Assembly (NCBI GenBank): GCA_017938795.1
Contig: JAGBAV010000122.1
Coordinates: 1 to 32,086, forward strand
Origin: Clostridia bacterium
GTDB lineage: Bacteria > Bacillota > Clostridia > Christensenellales > Aristaeellaceae
Direction of reading: 5' to 3'
DNA: 32,086 nucleotides
In this document: in pieces, positions 31,087 through 32,086 of the stretch
Layout: each line of letters starts with the position of its first letter
Numbering within the stretch: the stretch's first letter is position 1
Notes under the pieces: generated by a model
What the model saw: the letters and a program-made list of their open reading frames with translations, nothing else
Databases searched by the model: none
Told to the model about the DNA's origin: nothing
Translations under genes and position numbers: made by a program

Positions 31087-32086
31087 ATGGCAAAAATCAG
31101 TTTTGACCGGGAGCGCGTCCTGTCCGCAATTGACGCAGTCGTCCGTCAGACCATGAACATGGATATGATGTGGGACTGGCCCTGCGGCGTCGCCTATCTG
31201 GGCATCTGCGAGGTATACCGCGTCACCGGCAACAAGGAGTATTTTGATCTGCTCAAGGCGCGCGTGGACGAGTATATCGAGCTGGGTCTGCCCAACTGGA
31301 CGGTCAACACCTGCGCGATGGGCCATGCGATGCTCACGCTCTACGAAGCGACCGGCGACGAGAAATACAAGACCATCGCCATGAGCAAGCTCAACTATCT
31401 GCGCCATAATGCGCTGCGCTTTGCAGACAATGTGCTTCAGCACACGGTCTCCGACAAGAACGACTTTCCGGAGCAGTGCTGGGCGGATACACTCTTCATG
31501 GCGGCGTATTTCATGCTCCGCGCCGGCGTCATGTTCGGCGACAAGGAACTCGTCGACGACGCGCTCAACCAGTATTACTGGCATATCCAGTACCTGCAGG
31601 ACGAGAAGACCGGCCTGTGGTACCACGGCTACAGCCATGTGAGCAAGACCCATCTCTCCGGCTTCTACTGGGGCCGCGCCAATGCATGGGCCGCCTACAC
31701 GATGAGCCAGGTCGGCCGCACGCTGCCCGAGTGCTATCTCTACCCGAAGTATCTGGAGATCGCCGGCTCGCTCGCCGAGCATCTGGCTGCACTCAAGCTC
31801 CTGCAGACGGAGAACGGCCTCTGGCGCACCATCCTCAACGACGAAGAGAGCTATGAGGAGGTCTCCGCCTCCGCCGGCATCGCCGCCGCGATGGTCGTCA
31901 AGGGCAATCCGCTGCACCTGAAGTACATCAACAAGTCCGTCGAGGGCATCCTCGCCAACATCACTCCCGAGGGCCGCGTCTCCAACGTCTCCGCCGGCAC
32001 CGCCGTCATGCGCGACCGCGAAGGCTATCTGGGCATCCCGCGCAAGTGGACGCAGGGCTGGGGCCAGGGTCTGGCGCTCGCCTTCC
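31087..32086 (+). CDS. Unsaturated rhamnogalacturonyl hydrolase, GH105 (YteR-like), runs off the right edge
   Basis: Removes the unsaturated galacturonyl residue left at the non-reducing end of rhamnogalacturonan-I oligosaccharides by lyases. The first 333 codons are present without a stop. The (alpha/alpha)6-barrel landmarks of GH105 are DWPCGVAYLGICEVY near residue 30, FPEQCWADTLFMAAYFMLRA (catalytic Asp in WADTLFMA, about 135), LWYHGYSH and FYWGRANAWAAY, GLWRTIL, and EVSASAGIAAAM. No signal peptide is present, as in Bacillus YteR. AGGAGG lies eight bases before the ATG. It is divergent from the pectin/rhamnose operon and may itself lead another transcription unit. Confidence 0.94.
   Translation, partial: MAKISFDRERVLSAIDAVVRQTMNMDMMWDWPCGVAYLGICEVYRVTGNKEYFDLLKARVDEYIELGLPNWTVNTCAMGHAMLTLYEATGDEKYKTIAMSKLNYLRHNALRFADNVLQHTVSDKNDFPEQCWADTLFMAAYFMLRAGVMFGDKELVDDALNQYYWHIQYLQDEKTGLWYHGYSHVSKTHLSGFYWGRANAWAAYTMSQVGRTLPECYLYPKYLEIAGSLAEHLAALKLLQTENGLWRTILNDEESYEEVSASAGIAAAMVVKGNPLHLKYINKSVEGILANITPEGRVSNVSAGTAVMRDREGYLGIPRKWTQGWGQGLALAF

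Overview
The window comes from a GC-rich Bacillota chromosome, most likely a Clostridia-type plant-fibre degrader. The evidence is a CggR-type glycolytic repressor, a BofC C-terminal-type protein, DegV, strong AGGAGG ribosome-binding sites and sigma-A promoters with 17-bp spacers. The species cannot be told from the sequence. No rRNA, tRNA, CRISPR array, insertion sequence or phage gene was seen. Strong GC bias at third codon positions opens very long antisense reading frames opposite almost every real gene; these were left out.

Left part (1-8800), all minus strand. The 5' end of pgk is preceded by cggR, with no gapA between them. Next come a MATE efflux pump with an attenuator-like leader, glycogen phosphorylase, a secreted flavinylated fumarate-reductase-like flavoprotein, and a TetR regulator. 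Each has a recognisable promoter, and most have a hairpin terminator.

Middle part (8800-22030). A BofC-like membrane protein diverges from a SWIM/SNF2 helicase. A plus-strand operon follows: HAD phosphatase, radC, a YdcF-like protein and rsmG, ending in a bidirectional terminator. On the minus strand are DAHP synthase, a metallophosphoesterase and an alpha-L-rhamnosidase. The DAHP synthase gene follows a 24-codon leader peptide with tandem Tyr codons and a terminator/antiterminator pair, the best candidate here for an undescribed regulatory device. degV and a small exported protein are on the plus strand.

Right part (22030-32086). A minus-strand operon reads, in transcription order: rhamnogalacturonan acetylesterase-like protein, GH51 arabinofuranosidase, a small eight-cysteine protein (DUF6171-like), GH28 polygalacturonase-like enzyme, rhaB, rhaA, rhaD, rhaM. 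It diverges from a GH105 unsaturated rhamnogalacturonyl hydrolase that runs off the window. Together with the rhamnosidase these make a pathway that takes imported rhamnogalacturonan-I oligosaccharides to L-rhamnose and on to dihydroxyacetone phosphate and L-lactaldehyde. None of these glycosidases shows a signal peptide, so the final steps look cytoplasmic; the importer and regulator must lie outside the window. A 21-bp-spaced direct repeat upstream of the GH105 promoter is a plausible AraC-family activator site.
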